Of a DNA stretch of 11,603 bases, positions 1 through 8,063 are shown piece by piece. The notes under the pieces were generated by a model. That model was not told the DNA's origin. It did no database searches and saw only the letters and a list, made by a program, of their open reading frames with translations. The DNA is from Butyrivibrio sp. UBA3740 (GTDB lineage: Bacteria; Bacillota; Clostridia; Lachnospirales; Lachnospiraceae): NCBI GenBank assembly GCA_002372465.1, contig DFGW01000217.1:1-11603 (forward strand), in the 5' to 3' direction. Made by a program: the position numbers and the translations under genes. Every line of letters starts with the position of its first letter. Position 1 is the stretch's first letter.

Positions 1-948
1 ATACAGAGCCTGCATTTTGGCAAGCTTCTTAGCTTTTCTCTTTTTCCCGCCCTTAATGATAGCTCTAATGATCAGGATAATTACTGCGATCACTATCACC
101 AAAACTAATATCTGCGGAATGTGTGTAACTAGCCAGATGCAGAATTCTACAAGTCCATCTCTCACATCCTCAAGGCTTTGCATAAAGCCCTTCTGCATCC
201 TGGAAAAAGCGCTCTCTTTCTCCACCGGCGTAAATACAGCAACCTCCTGAATATCCAGATAAACCGTACTGTAATCCACCAGGTTGTCATAGCTTCGAAG
301 CTGGGGTTCTATGCTCTCAAGCTCGTATCTTACATTTGCCAGCTTATCCTCAATGGCGATAATATCTTCTACCGTCTCGGCCTTTTCCAATATCTCAAGA
401 AGGCGCTTTTCCTCGGTCTTAAGAGACTTCTTCCTGCTCTCAATATCCACATAGGTCAGGGTGACGTCATCCACAGTTACCGACTTGTTGACAATATTGT
501 TGGAGCCTTCCACGGATTCAACAAACTCATCCAGTCTGCTGGCAGGAATCCTTGCAGTAAGGCTGGCACTTCTGGAGGACCTGTAATTGCCCGAGCCATT
601 GTAGATGTTGCTGGATTCAATGTATCCACCAAGCTCCTTTACCTTACTCTCAAGGGTAGCCACGGTAGTATCAAGGTCTTCTGTCTCAGCCGACATGTTA
701 ACTGTGGTAATGAGCTTTCGGCTTGAAGTATCTATAACTTCTCCGGCTTCACTGCCGTTTGCCATCTTGCTGTCAGCCATATCCATGGCTGCTTCCTCAT
801 ATACACCATCCCCTGCAGCAGGCGCTTCCACACTGCTCTCTGTAGCCATGTAGCTACCTTTTGATGAAGCGGAAGAACCACATGCACATAGTGCAAGAGC
901 TGCTGTCATATATGTTGCAAGTATTATCCCTATATGTCTCTTTTTCAT
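1..948 (-). CDS. DUF4349 family membrane-associated lipoprotein, C-terminus cut by window edge
   Basis: The frame is open from an ATG at 948 to the left edge (316 codons visible, no stop). Residues 1-22 form a lipoprotein signal peptide with a lipobox-like LCA before Cys23 (ALCACGSS), so export and lipid anchoring are predicted. A low-complexity Ser/Ala/Met/Glu spacer follows (about 25-72). The DUF4349 core starts at RKLITTVNMSAETEDLD (about 77-93), with a predicted coiled coil around 168-218. A strong hydrophobic helix lies at about 268-297, followed by the basic tail GGKKRKAKK. This layout (lipid anchor, core, coiled coil, C-terminal membrane helix) is usual for DUF4349 proteins, whose biochemical role is unknown; only a few residues are probably missing. 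The start is preceded by AAAGGAGAGG, which begins within a base or two of the upstream peptidase stop codon 16 bases away, indicating translation from the same transcript. Family assignment rests on recognised sequence pattern; no function is claimed beyond envelope localisation. Confidence 0.85.
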   Translation of the reverse strand, partial: MKKRHIGIILATYMTAALALCACGSSASSKGSYMATESSVEAPAAGDGVYEEAAMDMADSKMANGSEAGEVIDTSSRKLITTVNMSAETEDLDTTVATLESKVKELGGYIESSNIYNGSGNYRSSRSASLTARIPASRLDEFVESVEGSNNIVNKSVTVDDVTLTYVDIESRKKSLKTEEKRLLEILEKAETVEDIIAIEDKLANVRYELESIEPQLRSYDNLVDYSTVYLDIQEVAVFTPVEKESAFSRMQKGFMQSLEDVRDGLVEFCIWLVTHIPQILVLVIVIAVIILIIRAIIKGGKKRKAKKLAKMQALY

Positions 949-964
949 ATCTTTCCTCTCCTTT

Positions 965-3895
965 TTATCTGCCAAGGAGCTGCTCAATCCTGTCAAAAGA
1001 GTCTTTGGCTTCGTCTATCTTATCTGAAGAGCCGATAACACAAAGGCACTCATCAGACATAAAGGCATCCACATACTGAGCCAGACTTCTGATGGTATCT
1101 TTGGTGGTTGCAAGGAGCTCATCCCTGTTTTTCTGGATGTTCTCCATCCTGGCGTTACACAAAAAAGCTGTAAGACCGTAGCTTCCCTTTGCTGAAGGGG
1201 TCTTAGGTGTATCCAGATCTGAAATTGCCCCGATAATATACTGAAGGATAGTTCTGTCGTCAGCATCAAACTCCTTTAGATAATCTGATGCTTTCTCAAA
1301 CACATCAATACTTCCTGTAAGGTTAGGATCTCTGTAGGTCACAAAGGCAGAATCACCATTCTTGGCAAAGCTGCTCATACAGCCATAGGCTCCGCCCAGG
1401 ATTCTTATGTTCTTCCAGAGGTAATCGTAGCCCATCATAACCTTAAGAACACGCAGGGCTCCGTTATAGTTAAGTCCGTGGTTTGCAAAGTTTCCGGCTC
1501 GGCATACATACTGAACCTGCCCGGCGGTCTTGAAGGCCTCGTTTTTCCTGACCGGTACAAGCTTAAGGCTGCCTTTGGGAACATCTTCAGTGTAAAGTGC
1601 TTTAACAAACTCTTTTACCTGGTCCTCCAGGCCCTGATACTCCTTATCAGTTCCTGTTATGTCCACTAAAAGATTCTCAGGTCTGAAGATCAGCTTGCTA
1701 AGGAGCTTTAATTTGTCTATAAGCTCTTTTGCACCCTCGTCTGTATCAAGAGCCTTGTTAACTCCCTCAAGGTGCCTGAAATATCCGATCCCGCTCACAT
1801 TGTCGGAAACCATGGCGGAAGGCGAAATATAAGACATTGCTCTTATGGCAGCGCTCTGGTGACCGGCTGAAGACAGATCCCCGGAAAGCCTTGCGTACTG
1901 CTCTCCAAAGATCTCCTTAAGTCTCTTTACGTCGTCAAACCTTGTCGCTGTCAGTATTTCTTTTACCAGGCTAAAGGCGTGCTCAAGGTTCTCGTGAAGA
2001 ACCTTTACGCTGACCTCAAACTTGGTCTGAAACTTCTTAACATCATCAGAATCGGTGTAGGTGCTGATGGATCCGCTTATTCCACCGGTCCTTATGTTGA
2101 TCTCATTGTAGAGGTCGCCATACTCATAGTGCTCGGTATTGAGCATACCAAGGACCTTTTTCAGGGATGATGCATAGGGCAAAAGAGCTTCATCCACATT
2201 GGCCATGTCAAAGACAAAGCTGATGTAGGCGATTCCGTTGGTGAAAACATCATGGAAAAGAATCCTGTTGCCATCTGCTTCTCTAAGCTCGTAGATGAAC
2301 TTCTCTGATTCCTTTCGCATGTCGGAAAGCTTAAGAAGCGGGATCCTGGCAAGGTCCTTAGGATCATCCGGAGTATCCTGGTATTCCTTAAGCTCCTTTG
2401 TATCCTTGACGATCTTACTTATCTCCTCTTTGGAGAGAGAGTTCTTATAGTCCTGAAGCTTCTTTTTAAGGGCTTCGTCCTTCTTCTCTGTAAGTCCCTG
2501 TTCAGGCTCAAGCACAACCACTGTCCTGTGAGGGTTATCAAGAAGATACTTTCTGGCCAGTTCTTCAAAATATCTGCCCTCTGCTTCCTTCTTAAGCTCA
2601 GCAAAGGTGGCGTTGGCCTCGACATTTATCCAGGGCTTCATATCATCATAAAGCCAGCTGTCCAGAACCTGAAGACCATACAAAAGCCCCTTTGGAAATC
2701 TTCCAAAATCTGCCTCACGGTACTTGAACTCATCGTAGGAAAGACCTGCCATAAGGGATTTCTTGTCAATGCCCTTTTCTATCTGCTCCTGCAAAACTTC
2801 CCTTATTGTATTAACAAACTCCTCCTTCTGGGAGGCATCTGCGTTCTTGGCAATGATCGAGAATATCGGCTGCTTGATGCCGTTGTCATACTCGCTGTAA
2901 ACGTCCTGTCCGATGCCCTTTTCTATAAGAGCCTTCTTGATGGGAGCCCCGGGTGCAGAACAAAGAGCATAGTCCAGAATATCAAAGGCAATGTATACCT
3001 TGGAATCCAGAGTTGATCCTACGCTGCAGTTATAGGACAGATAGGTGTTTTTGGACAGGTCCTCCTGTGGAAGAACGGGATAGGGCTTTGTTATCTCTTT
3101 TGGTGCATCAAATGCCTTCTGGGATCCGATTTCTGAATCCACTTCAAGCTTATCGAAGGCAGAAAGATAATTCTTGTCGATATAATCAAGCTTCTCGGCC
3201 ATATCCATGTTACCGAAGAGGTATATATAGCTGTTGGAAGGATGATAGTACTTCCTGTGGAAATCCAGGTACTCCTCATAGGTAAGCTCCGGGATCACAT
3301 CAGGATCTCCACCGGACTCGATGCCATAGGTAGTATCGGGATAAAGGGAATTCTGGATCTCCCTTGAAAGCATGTCATCAGCAGATGAGAAGGCACCCTT
3401 CATCTCGTTGTAAACAACTCCGTTGATGGTAAGGTCGCTGTTTTCATCCTCCATCTCATAGTGCCAGCCCTCCTGGCGGAAGATCTTGTCGGTCTTATAT
3501 ATATTGGGATAAAAAACCGCATCCAGATAGACGTGCATCAGATTCTGGAAGTCAGCGTCATTGCAACTTGCCACAGGATACACAGTCTTATCGGGATAAG
3601 TCATGGCATTCAGAAAGGTGTTAAGTGAGCCCTTTACCAGCTCAACAAAGGGATCCTTTACAGGGAACTCCTTTGAGCCGCAAAGCACAGTATGCTCGAT
3701 GATATGTGCAACTCCGGTGGAGTTCTTGGGAGGAGTCCTGAAGCCTATGGCAAAGACCTTATTGTCATCATCATTGGACAAAAGAGCTACTCTTGCCCCG
3801 GTCTTTTTGTGTCTCATCAGGTAACTCTCTGAATTAAGATCGTCGATCCTGCGCCTTTCTATAATTTCATAAGTTGCTAAATCTTCTAATCTCAT
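965..3895 (-). CDS. M16C family zinc metallopeptidase (PreP/insulinase-like)
   Basis: Encodes 976 residues, the normal size for a single-chain two-half M16C enzyme such as presequence protease PreP. The inverted zinc motif HxxEH is seen as AHIIEHTVLCGS with His64, Glu67 and His68. The third ligand is probably Glu164 in VVYNEMKG, about the same spacing as in PreP. Approximate layout: catalytic M16 domain 40-170, M16 C-terminal domain 190-400, M16C-associated domain about 465-705, and the non-catalytic second half to 976, which keeps the family motifs GGAYG (834-838) and YRDPN (854-858) that help complete the active site. There is no signal peptide, so a cytosolic oligopeptidase degrading unfolded peptides inside its closed chamber is expected. 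The ATG at 3895 is preceded by GGAG at 7 bases. The gene sits 23 bases after the GT39-like gene and 16 bases before the lipoprotein gene. All catalytic residues are present, so it should be active; the substrate is unknown. Confidence 0.95.
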   Translation of the reverse strand: MRLEDLATYEIIERRRIDDLNSESYLMRHKKTGARVALLSNDDDNKVFAIGFRTPPKNSTGVAHIIEHTVLCGSKEFPVKDPFVELVKGSLNTFLNAMTYPDKTVYPVASCNDADFQNLMHVYLDAVFYPNIYKTDKIFRQEGWHYEMEDENSDLTINGVVYNEMKGAFSSADDMLSREIQNSLYPDTTYGIESGGDPDVIPELTYEEYLDFHRKYYHPSNSYIYLFGNMDMAEKLDYIDKNYLSAFDKLEVDSEIGSQKAFDAPKEITKPYPVLPQEDLSKNTYLSYNCSVGSTLDSKVYIAFDILDYALCSAPGAPIKKALIEKGIGQDVYSEYDNGIKQPIFSIIAKNADASQKEEFVNTIREVLQEQIEKGIDKKSLMAGLSYDEFKYREADFGRFPKGLLYGLQVLDSWLYDDMKPWINVEANATFAELKKEAEGRYFEELARKYLLDNPHRTVVVLEPEQGLTEKKDEALKKKLQDYKNSLSKEEISKIVKDTKELKEYQDTPDDPKDLARIPLLKLSDMRKESEKFIYELREADGNRILFHDVFTNGIAYISFVFDMANVDEALLPYASSLKKVLGMLNTEHYEYGDLYNEINIRTGGISGSISTYTDSDDVKKFQTKFEVSVKVLHENLEHAFSLVKEILTATRFDDVKRLKEIFGEQYARLSGDLSSAGHQSAAIRAMSYISPSAMVSDNVSGIGYFRHLEGVNKALDTDEGAKELIDKLKLLSKLIFRPENLLVDITGTDKEYQGLEDQVKEFVKALYTEDVPKGSLKLVPVRKNEAFKTAGQVQYVCRAGNFANHGLNYNGALRVLKVMMGYDYLWKNIRILGGAYGCMSSFAKNGDSAFVTYRDPNLTGSIDVFEKASDYLKEFDADDRTILQYIIGAISDLDTPKTPSAKGSYGLTAFLCNARMENIQKNRDELLATTKDTIRSLAQYVDAFMSDECLCVIGSSDKIDEAKDSFDRIEQLLGR

Positions 3896-3918
3896 GAACT
3901 GTCTCCATAATTTAATAT

Positions 3919-5682
3919 TTAAAAATCGAAATCATCACCGGGTCTGAAAGCAATGTCAAAGTCATCCTTAGCTTCTTCAAAGTGATGTTCCTGGGGAGCC
4001 TTAGGGCTTTCATCACTGGTTACGACATACTCTGTCTTTGCCTTCTCTTGTCCGGCAGATTCTTCTATCTGCTCAGCTTCCTCTGCATGCTCTGCAGTTG
4101 CGACTTCTTCCTGCTCTTCGATGCTATTATCTTCTCCATGGCGATAAATATGGATCTTCTCACGCTTGCCATCAGAACCAAGTGCACCTTTATATTCAGG
4201 CATCTTCATGCGAGGAGTAAGATCAACGTCTTCATCATCCTCGGGAAGGACCATGCCCTCCGGAACATAACGCTTTTCAGATAAAGGCTCCATGGCCTCA
4301 GTGGACCCAGCCTCAGTGGTGCTCTGCTCTATAGCTTCAGTTTCTTTTTCATCCTCGTCATCCAGATACCCACCTTCAGGCTCAACCACCGTAGAGATAC
4401 CTGCACTTGGAGCAGATTCTTTAGCTTCTGCCACCTCGCTGTCTTCATCAGCCGGAAGTGTGATCAGTGATGCAACACAGCCAAGGATCAGCGCATAGTA
4501 TACTGTCACAAAGGCCTGTGTGTTCATCCTTGTAGCCCCCATGAAGGGAACAGTTGCAAACATGAAGATAAGTGATAAGAGCCAGGGAGATATCTTTTCA
4601 ATCTTCCTGTTCTTCCAAAATCCCACCAGTACACCGGACATAGCCACAACAGTAATCAGATAAAGGAGCTTGTGATCTGTGTAGGTCCAGAACATACTGA
4701 TGATATTCAGGTTATGGAAATAGTAGGATGCCCAGTTGGACAGCCTCTCTCCCAGCATCTCAAAGCCGGCTTCCTGAGCCACCATTCCAAAGAATGCCAA
4801 AAGCGCACCCAGAATGATGACCAAGATGCCCATCACTTCATTCTTAGGGCTCTTCCCATAGAAGAACAAAGGGGCCAGAAGAAATGGCAGGATCATGATA
4901 ATGGTCCCGGCATCTACATAGGCCATAAAGCCCACAGTTATTCCAACGATTATATACCAGATAACCCATCCGGCAGACTTGTAAACTCCCTCATAGGCGC
5001 CTTTAAGGTACAGGGCCACAAAGAGCAGTTCAAGTCCGAACATAGCCATGAACAGGTAATCAGTGGACAAGGTAAGTCCTGTAAAAGCTGTGGTAAATAC
5101 CGGCATAAAAGCCACATAGGCCGTAAATACCAGTGCAGCGGATTTTCCAAGCAAAATTCTGACTGTAAAAAATCCCAGTATCATAAATATGGTAAAACAT
5201 GCGATCTGGAAAAAGAAAGGAACGGAAATGATGTTCCCTGTAAAAAAAAGGATAAATTTCAGAACCCCTGAATAGATGATTGATAAAAGATCATACTCCG
5301 GTGTGAGGTTGGTTCCTCCCACCATGGCGTTCTCATAAAGGCTAAACTTTCCGGTAATATCTCCCGAAGTGTTTCCTAACAGTTCAAGCCTGTACCAGAC
5401 GCCGGCCACGATAATAAGGGCAATGACTATGTCGTAAAACGTCCTAAAGCCAATCCTGTTCACAAAATCGTGTACCATGAGATGGTCACTGAGCCGCCCC
5501 AGCGCAAAGGTCAGAACTCCCATGGCTAAAATGCTGAGGGCGGTAAAGATTCCCACATATACTAAAAGATTTTCAGATGGAAAGAGCCCCGAAAAATAAC
5601 TGCTGCTTGCCACCATGACAATATCGAATAATACGAACACAACCCAGATGCAGATTGCCGGCAACGTACGCCTTAGTTTCAT
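3919..5682 (-). CDS. GT39-like polytopic membrane protein with long acidic cytosolic tail
   Basis: 587 residues in two parts. Residues 1-409 carry about 12-13 hydrophobic segments (roughly 8-28, 38-62, 82-98, 133-176 as two, 180-200, 206-226, 238-275 as two, 283-301, 337-355, 366-408 as two). The large loop after segment 3 (about 99-131, containing RLELLGNTSGD and TNLTPEYD) resembles the first outer loop of GT-C/GT39 (PMT-like) glycosyltransferases, where the catalytic acid normally sits, but I cannot point to a certain catalytic Asp. Residues 410-587 are a hydrophilic, acidic, probably disordered tail that ends FDIAFRPGDDFDF. Related Lachnospiraceae GT39-like proteins are remembered to carry similar tails; that is recollection, not a search. 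Possible role: transfer of a sugar from a lipid carrier in envelope glycan synthesis, though a non-catalytic membrane protein is possible. The ATG at 5682 follows GGGGG at about 9 bases. The 92-base spacer upstream has two inverted repeats. The gene is certain; the family call is moderate. Confidence 0.7.
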   Translation of the reverse strand: MKLRRTLPAICIWVVFVLFDIVMVASSSYFSGLFPSENLLVYVGIFTALSILAMGVLTFALGRLSDHLMVHDFVNRIGFRTFYDIVIALIIVAGVWYRLELLGNTSGDITGKFSLYENAMVGGTNLTPEYDLLSIIYSGVLKFILFFTGNIISVPFFFQIACFTIFMILGFFTVRILLGKSAALVFTAYVAFMPVFTTAFTGLTLSTDYLFMAMFGLELLFVALYLKGAYEGVYKSAGWVIWYIIVGITVGFMAYVDAGTIIMILPFLLAPLFFYGKSPKNEVMGILVIILGALLAFFGMVAQEAGFEMLGERLSNWASYYFHNLNIISMFWTYTDHKLLYLITVVAMSGVLVGFWKNRKIEKISPWLLSLIFMFATVPFMGATRMNTQAFVTVYYALILGCVASLITLPADEDSEVAEAKESAPSAGISTVVEPEGGYLDDEDEKETEAIEQSTTEAGSTEAMEPLSEKRYVPEGMVLPEDDEDVDLTPRMKMPEYKGALGSDGKREKIHIYRHGEDNSIEEQEEVATAEHAEEAEQIEESAGQEKAKTEYVVTSDESPKAPQEHHFEEAKDDFDIAFRPGDDFDF

Positions 5683-5718
5683 TTTTCAGGACCCCCATTA
5701 TATGTCTATATTTCTTTT

Positions 5719-5763
5719 CCGGAATGATCCGGATTTCTCCCGGACTATTTCCCCTGATCCGGG
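5719..5763 (-). repeat. two neighbouring CCGGA inverted repeats in the yebC / GT39-like spacer
   Basis: On the minus strand, CCCGGA and TCCGGG (5758-5763 and 5739-5744) can form a 6-bp stem with a 13-base loop. Next, CCGGA-TCAT-TCCGG (5719-5732) forms a 5-bp hairpin. CCGGATCA occurs twice, so the left arm of the first hairpin could also pair with ATCCGG of the second. No T-run follows either, so they are not classical terminators; an mRNA-processing or attenuation role is only possible. Confidence 0.4.
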
Positions 5764-5774
5764 CGCCTTTGAGA

Positions 5775-6512
5775 TTACTCCTCAGGCTCTTCCCAGTTGT
5801 GGTAAACAGCCTGAACGTCATCATCCTCGTCAAGAAGATCAAGGATTCTCTGAAGATACTTAACGTTCTCAGGATCGGTTACTGCAACGTAGTTCTGAGG
5901 AATCATTGTAACCTCAGCAGAAGCTGTAACTACATTCTCCTTATTAAGAGCCTCAACAACTGCCTGGAAATTCTCAGGTGTTGTAAGGATCTCATAGCTG
6001 TCTTCTTCCTCGTTGAAATCATCAGCGCCTGCGTCAAGAACCAGCATCATAAGGTCATCGGCAGACATGCTGCACTCTTCCTTGTCGATAAGGATCTGTC
6101 CCTTGTTGTCAAACATGTAGGATACACATCCGGGAGTTCCAACGTTACCGTTGCCCTTTGAAAAAGCAGCCTTAACGTTAGAAGCAGTTCTGTTCTGATT
6201 ATCTGTAAGAGCCTCAACAATGATGGCTGTTCCGCCAGGGCCATATCCTTCGTAAGTGATGTTCTTGTAATCCACGTTGCCCTCGGCACCTGAAGCCTTC
6301 TTGATACCACGGTCAATGGTGTCGTTAGGCATGTTGTTAGCCTTAGCCTTTGCGATTACCTGTGCAAGCTTAAAGTTGTTGGCCGGATCCGGACCACCCT
6401 CTTTTACTGCAACAGCGATCTCTCTTCCAATGATGGTAAAGATCTTACCCTTTGCTGCATCATTCTTTTCTTTCTTGTGCTTGATGTTTGCAAACTTTGA
6501 ATGTCCTGACAT
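5775..6512 (-). CDS. yebC: YebC/PmpR (TACO1) family protein
   Basis: 245 residues, full family length, beginning with the signature MSGHSKFANIKHKK (most members have HSKWANIKH; Phe replaces Trp here). Further conserved blocks are GREIAVAVKEGGPDP (about 29-43), NNMPNDTIDRGIKKA (59-73), YEGYGPGGTAIIVEALTDN (87-105) and NVGTPGCVSYMF. The acidic C-terminus (LLDEDDDVQAVYHNWEEPEE) is typical. The family was long annotated as a DNA-binding transcriptional regulator (PmpR). Later work on bacterial YebC proteins and mitochondrial TACO1 points to a translation role, relieving ribosome stalling at proline-rich stretches; which applies here cannot be read from the sequence. It is cytosolic. The ATG at 6512 follows GAAAGGAAG, and the gene lies 33 bases after the CNNM/CBS gene, consistent with co-transcription. 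The reading frame is intact. Confidence 0.96.
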   Translation of the reverse strand: MSGHSKFANIKHKKEKNDAAKGKIFTIIGREIAVAVKEGGPDPANNFKLAQVIAKAKANNMPNDTIDRGIKKASGAEGNVDYKNITYEGYGPGGTAIIVEALTDNQNRTASNVKAAFSKGNGNVGTPGCVSYMFDNKGQILIDKEECSMSADDLMMLVLDAGADDFNEEEDSYEILTTPENFQAVVEALNKENVVTASAEVTMIPQNYVAVTDPENVKYLQRILDLLDEDDDVQAVYHNWEEPEE

Positions 6513-6545
6513 AAAAACTTCCTTTCATATTACTTAGTGCTTAAT

Positions 6546-7907
6546 TTATTTTGCTATTTCTAAATTCTCATCCTCTTTTTCTTCAGTCTCCTGTGGGAGC
6601 CTGGTAAGCAGAACGCTCTCCACCATGTGATTCTGAACCGAAAGGATCTTGAAATTATAGCCATCAACTGCTATCTCGAAATCCTCATCATTATCCGGTA
6701 TCCTGTCCAGCTTAGAAATCAGGAAACCGTTGAGGGTTTCAAACTCGCTCTCTTCAAAAGAGATCTTAAACCTCTTTTCAAGTACTTCCAGCGGAGTCTT
6801 GCCGTCCACTGTAAACTCTCCTGCATTCCTGGTGGGTCTGATGTAGTTCTCATCTTCATCATACTCATCCATTATGTTGCCCACGATCTCCTCCAGGATA
6901 TCCTCCATGGAAACAAGACCGGCTGTCTGTCCGTACTCGTCGATGACAATTACCATCTGAGTCTTGGAAGACTGCATGCTGTGGAAAAGGGAGTCAATAT
7001 TTCTGGTCTCAGGTACGAACTTGGGCTGACGAAGCAGACCTTTGATCTTCCTGATGGGAAGCTCTTCGTCCGTCTCCTCGGAGAGCTTTTTCATGGCATC
7101 CCTTATGTGCATGATTCCAATGATATGATCGATATCATCAAGATACACAGGGAATCTGGAATTGTTGGTATCCATCATGAAGCTCACAGCTTCCTTAAGG
7201 CTTACATTGGCATCTATGGCCACCATGGCATTTCTGTTAGTCATGATGTCCTGGGCTTCCTTATCAGAGAACTCGAATATATTGGAGATCATATCCGCCT
7301 CGGACTCCTGAAGCACGCCCTGCTCCTGACCTTCTGAAACCATGGACTTGATCTCTTCCTCAGTTACATCCAGATAGTCATCGTCATCCTTTATGCCAAA
7401 CAGACGAAGGACTCCCCAGGCAAGGGCCTTTGAAACGGCCACCACCGGGAAAAGAGCTGCTCCCAAAAGGCTTGCGGGATAATAGCAGGCATAGGCCCAC
7501 TTCTCCGGCTCTCTTGCTGCAAGCCGCCTTGGAATAAGTATACCGAAGGCGGTAAAAAGAATTATGACCACAACGCCGGTAATGATAATCAAAAGAACAT
7601 GAAGTACACTGCCGCCTTCAAAGCCAAACCATCTGTTGACATAGGCCACGATCCTGGTGGCTATAAAACCTCCCATGACCATATTGGTCAGATTGGTCAG
7701 CGTCTGCATAGCCACGTTAAGCCGGCTCCTGCTCTCTAAAAGTGCCAGCAGCTTAGTGCTTATTTTGTCTTTTTTCTCATTGCTTTTCTTCTCAATCTCA
7801 TCCTTGCTCACATGCTCCAGTGCCATGCAAAAGCCACTGACAAAAACATCAATTATGAGAATAAGAAAAAAAGCCAAAATACTGACAGAAGGCAAGCCTT
7901 CGTCCAT
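6546..7907 (-). CDS. HlyC/CorC family membrane protein (CNNM + CBS pair + CorC_HlyC)
   Basis: 453 residues from the chosen start. Residues 1-170 are the CNNM (DUF21) membrane domain, with hydrophobic segments around 7-30, 65-90, 100-125 and 139-165. A cytosolic linker TEEEIKSMVSEGQEQGVLQE (182-201) of standard type leads to two CBS motifs (about 220-275 and 292-348, the second with VIDEYGQTAGLVSMEDILEE). The CorC_HlyC domain is at 360-437. Family members are tied to Mg2+/Co2+ transport or efflux with nucleotide binding by the CBS pair; 'hemolysin' is a historical label. Unusually, the conserved GE(L/I)xPK motif of the membrane domain reads FGILIPRRLAAREPE here, so the Glu is replaced by Ile. 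An ATG at 7949 is in frame but lies inside the promoter. The ATG at 7907 is 6 bases after a perfect AGGAGGG (7914-7920); the ATG at 7913 touches that site and is unlikely. First gene of the minus-strand operon. Confidence 0.92.
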   Translation of the reverse strand: MDEGLPSVSILAFFLILIIDVFVSGFCMALEHVSKDEIEKKSNEKKDKISTKLLALLESRSRLNVAMQTLTNLTNMVMGGFIATRIVAYVNRWFGFEGGSVLHVLLIIITGVVVIILFTAFGILIPRRLAAREPEKWAYACYYPASLLGAALFPVVAVSKALAWGVLRLFGIKDDDDYLDVTEEEIKSMVSEGQEQGVLQESEADMISNIFEFSDKEAQDIMTNRNAMVAIDANVSLKEAVSFMMDTNNSRFPVYLDDIDHIIGIMHIRDAMKKLSEETDEELPIRKIKGLLRQPKFVPETRNIDSLFHSMQSSKTQMVIVIDEYGQTAGLVSMEDILEEIVGNIMDEYDEDENYIRPTRNAGEFTVDGKTPLEVLEKRFKISFEESEFETLNGFLISKLDRIPDNDEDFEIAVDGYNFKILSVQNHMVESVLLTRLPQETEEKEDENLEIAK

Positions 7908-7913
7908 AATCAT

Positions 7914-7920
7914 CCCTCCT
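7914..7920 (-). promoter_or_regulatory. ribosome binding site fixing the CNNM/CBS gene start
   Basis: A perfect AGGAGGG on the minus strand lies 6 bases before the ATG at 7907 and directly abuts the ATG at 7913. It therefore selects the start MDEGLPSV and rules out the longer in-frame start at 7949. Confidence 0.85.
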
Positions 7921-7929
7921 GAAAAAATC

Positions 7930-7959
7930 AATATACATAAGTACTGCATAATAAGTCAA
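7930..7959 (-). promoter_or_regulatory. sigma-A-like promoter of the minus-strand operon
   Basis: On the minus strand TTGACT (7954-7959) and TATATT (7930-7935) are separated by 18 bases, one mismatch each from consensus. Transcription would begin around 7922-7924, only a few bases before the AGGAGGG site, giving a very short leader for the CNNM/CBS gene. It is the only strong candidate upstream of the five-gene operon. Confidence 0.6.
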
Positions 7960-8023
7960 ATTACACTATATCACATTTTGAGAAGAGGCGCGACATTTTT
8001 TAAAAGGAAGTCCCCATTAGGTC

Positions 8024-8032
8024 TGGTATAAT
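8024..8032 (+). promoter_or_regulatory. extended -10 promoter of the aldo-keto reductase gene
   Basis: TGGTATAAT matches an extended -10 element exactly (TGN plus TATAAT at 8027-8032). No good -35 box lies 16-18 bases upstream (AAAAGGAAG region), as often seen with extended -10 promoters. The start of transcription would fall near 8038-8040, leaving a leader of about 25 bases that holds the ribosome binding site. Confidence 0.65.
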
Positions 8033-8051
8033 GCAATTAAACGCACTTTTG

Positions 8052-8059
8052 AAAGGAGG
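8052..8059 (+). promoter_or_regulatory. ribosome binding site of the aldo-keto reductase gene
   Basis: AAAGGAGG sits 4 bases before the ATG at 8064. It fixes that start rather than the in-frame ATG at 8031, which lies within the -10 box and upstream of the predicted transcript start. Confidence 0.8.
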
Positions 8060-8063
8060 CATT

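Noticed and set aside
178..726. 182-codon plus-strand open frame near the left edge
   Set aside because: Shadow of the DUF4349 lipoprotein gene on the opposite strand, whose lipobox, core and membrane helix are clear.
4672..5271. 199-codon plus-strand open frame opposite the membrane protein gene
   Set aside because: Antisense to obvious membrane-spanning codons; the His/Gln/Lys-rich product is what reversed hydrophobic codons give.
5697..5702. TATAAT on the minus strand just before the GT39-like gene as a promoter
   Set aside because: It is only about 14 bases from the start codon, so transcription would begin at or past the ribosome binding site, and no -35 box is in place.
6627..7337. 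236-codon plus-strand open frame opposite the CNNM/CBS gene
   Set aside because: It lies wholly antisense to a well-matched gene, has no domain-like sequence and arises from the codon bias of the true frame.
7937..7956. ATAAGT direct repeat, two copies 14 bases apart, in the divergent promoter region
   Set aside because: Six-base repeats in an A+T-rich promoter spacer are expected by chance; no symmetry points to a known regulator.
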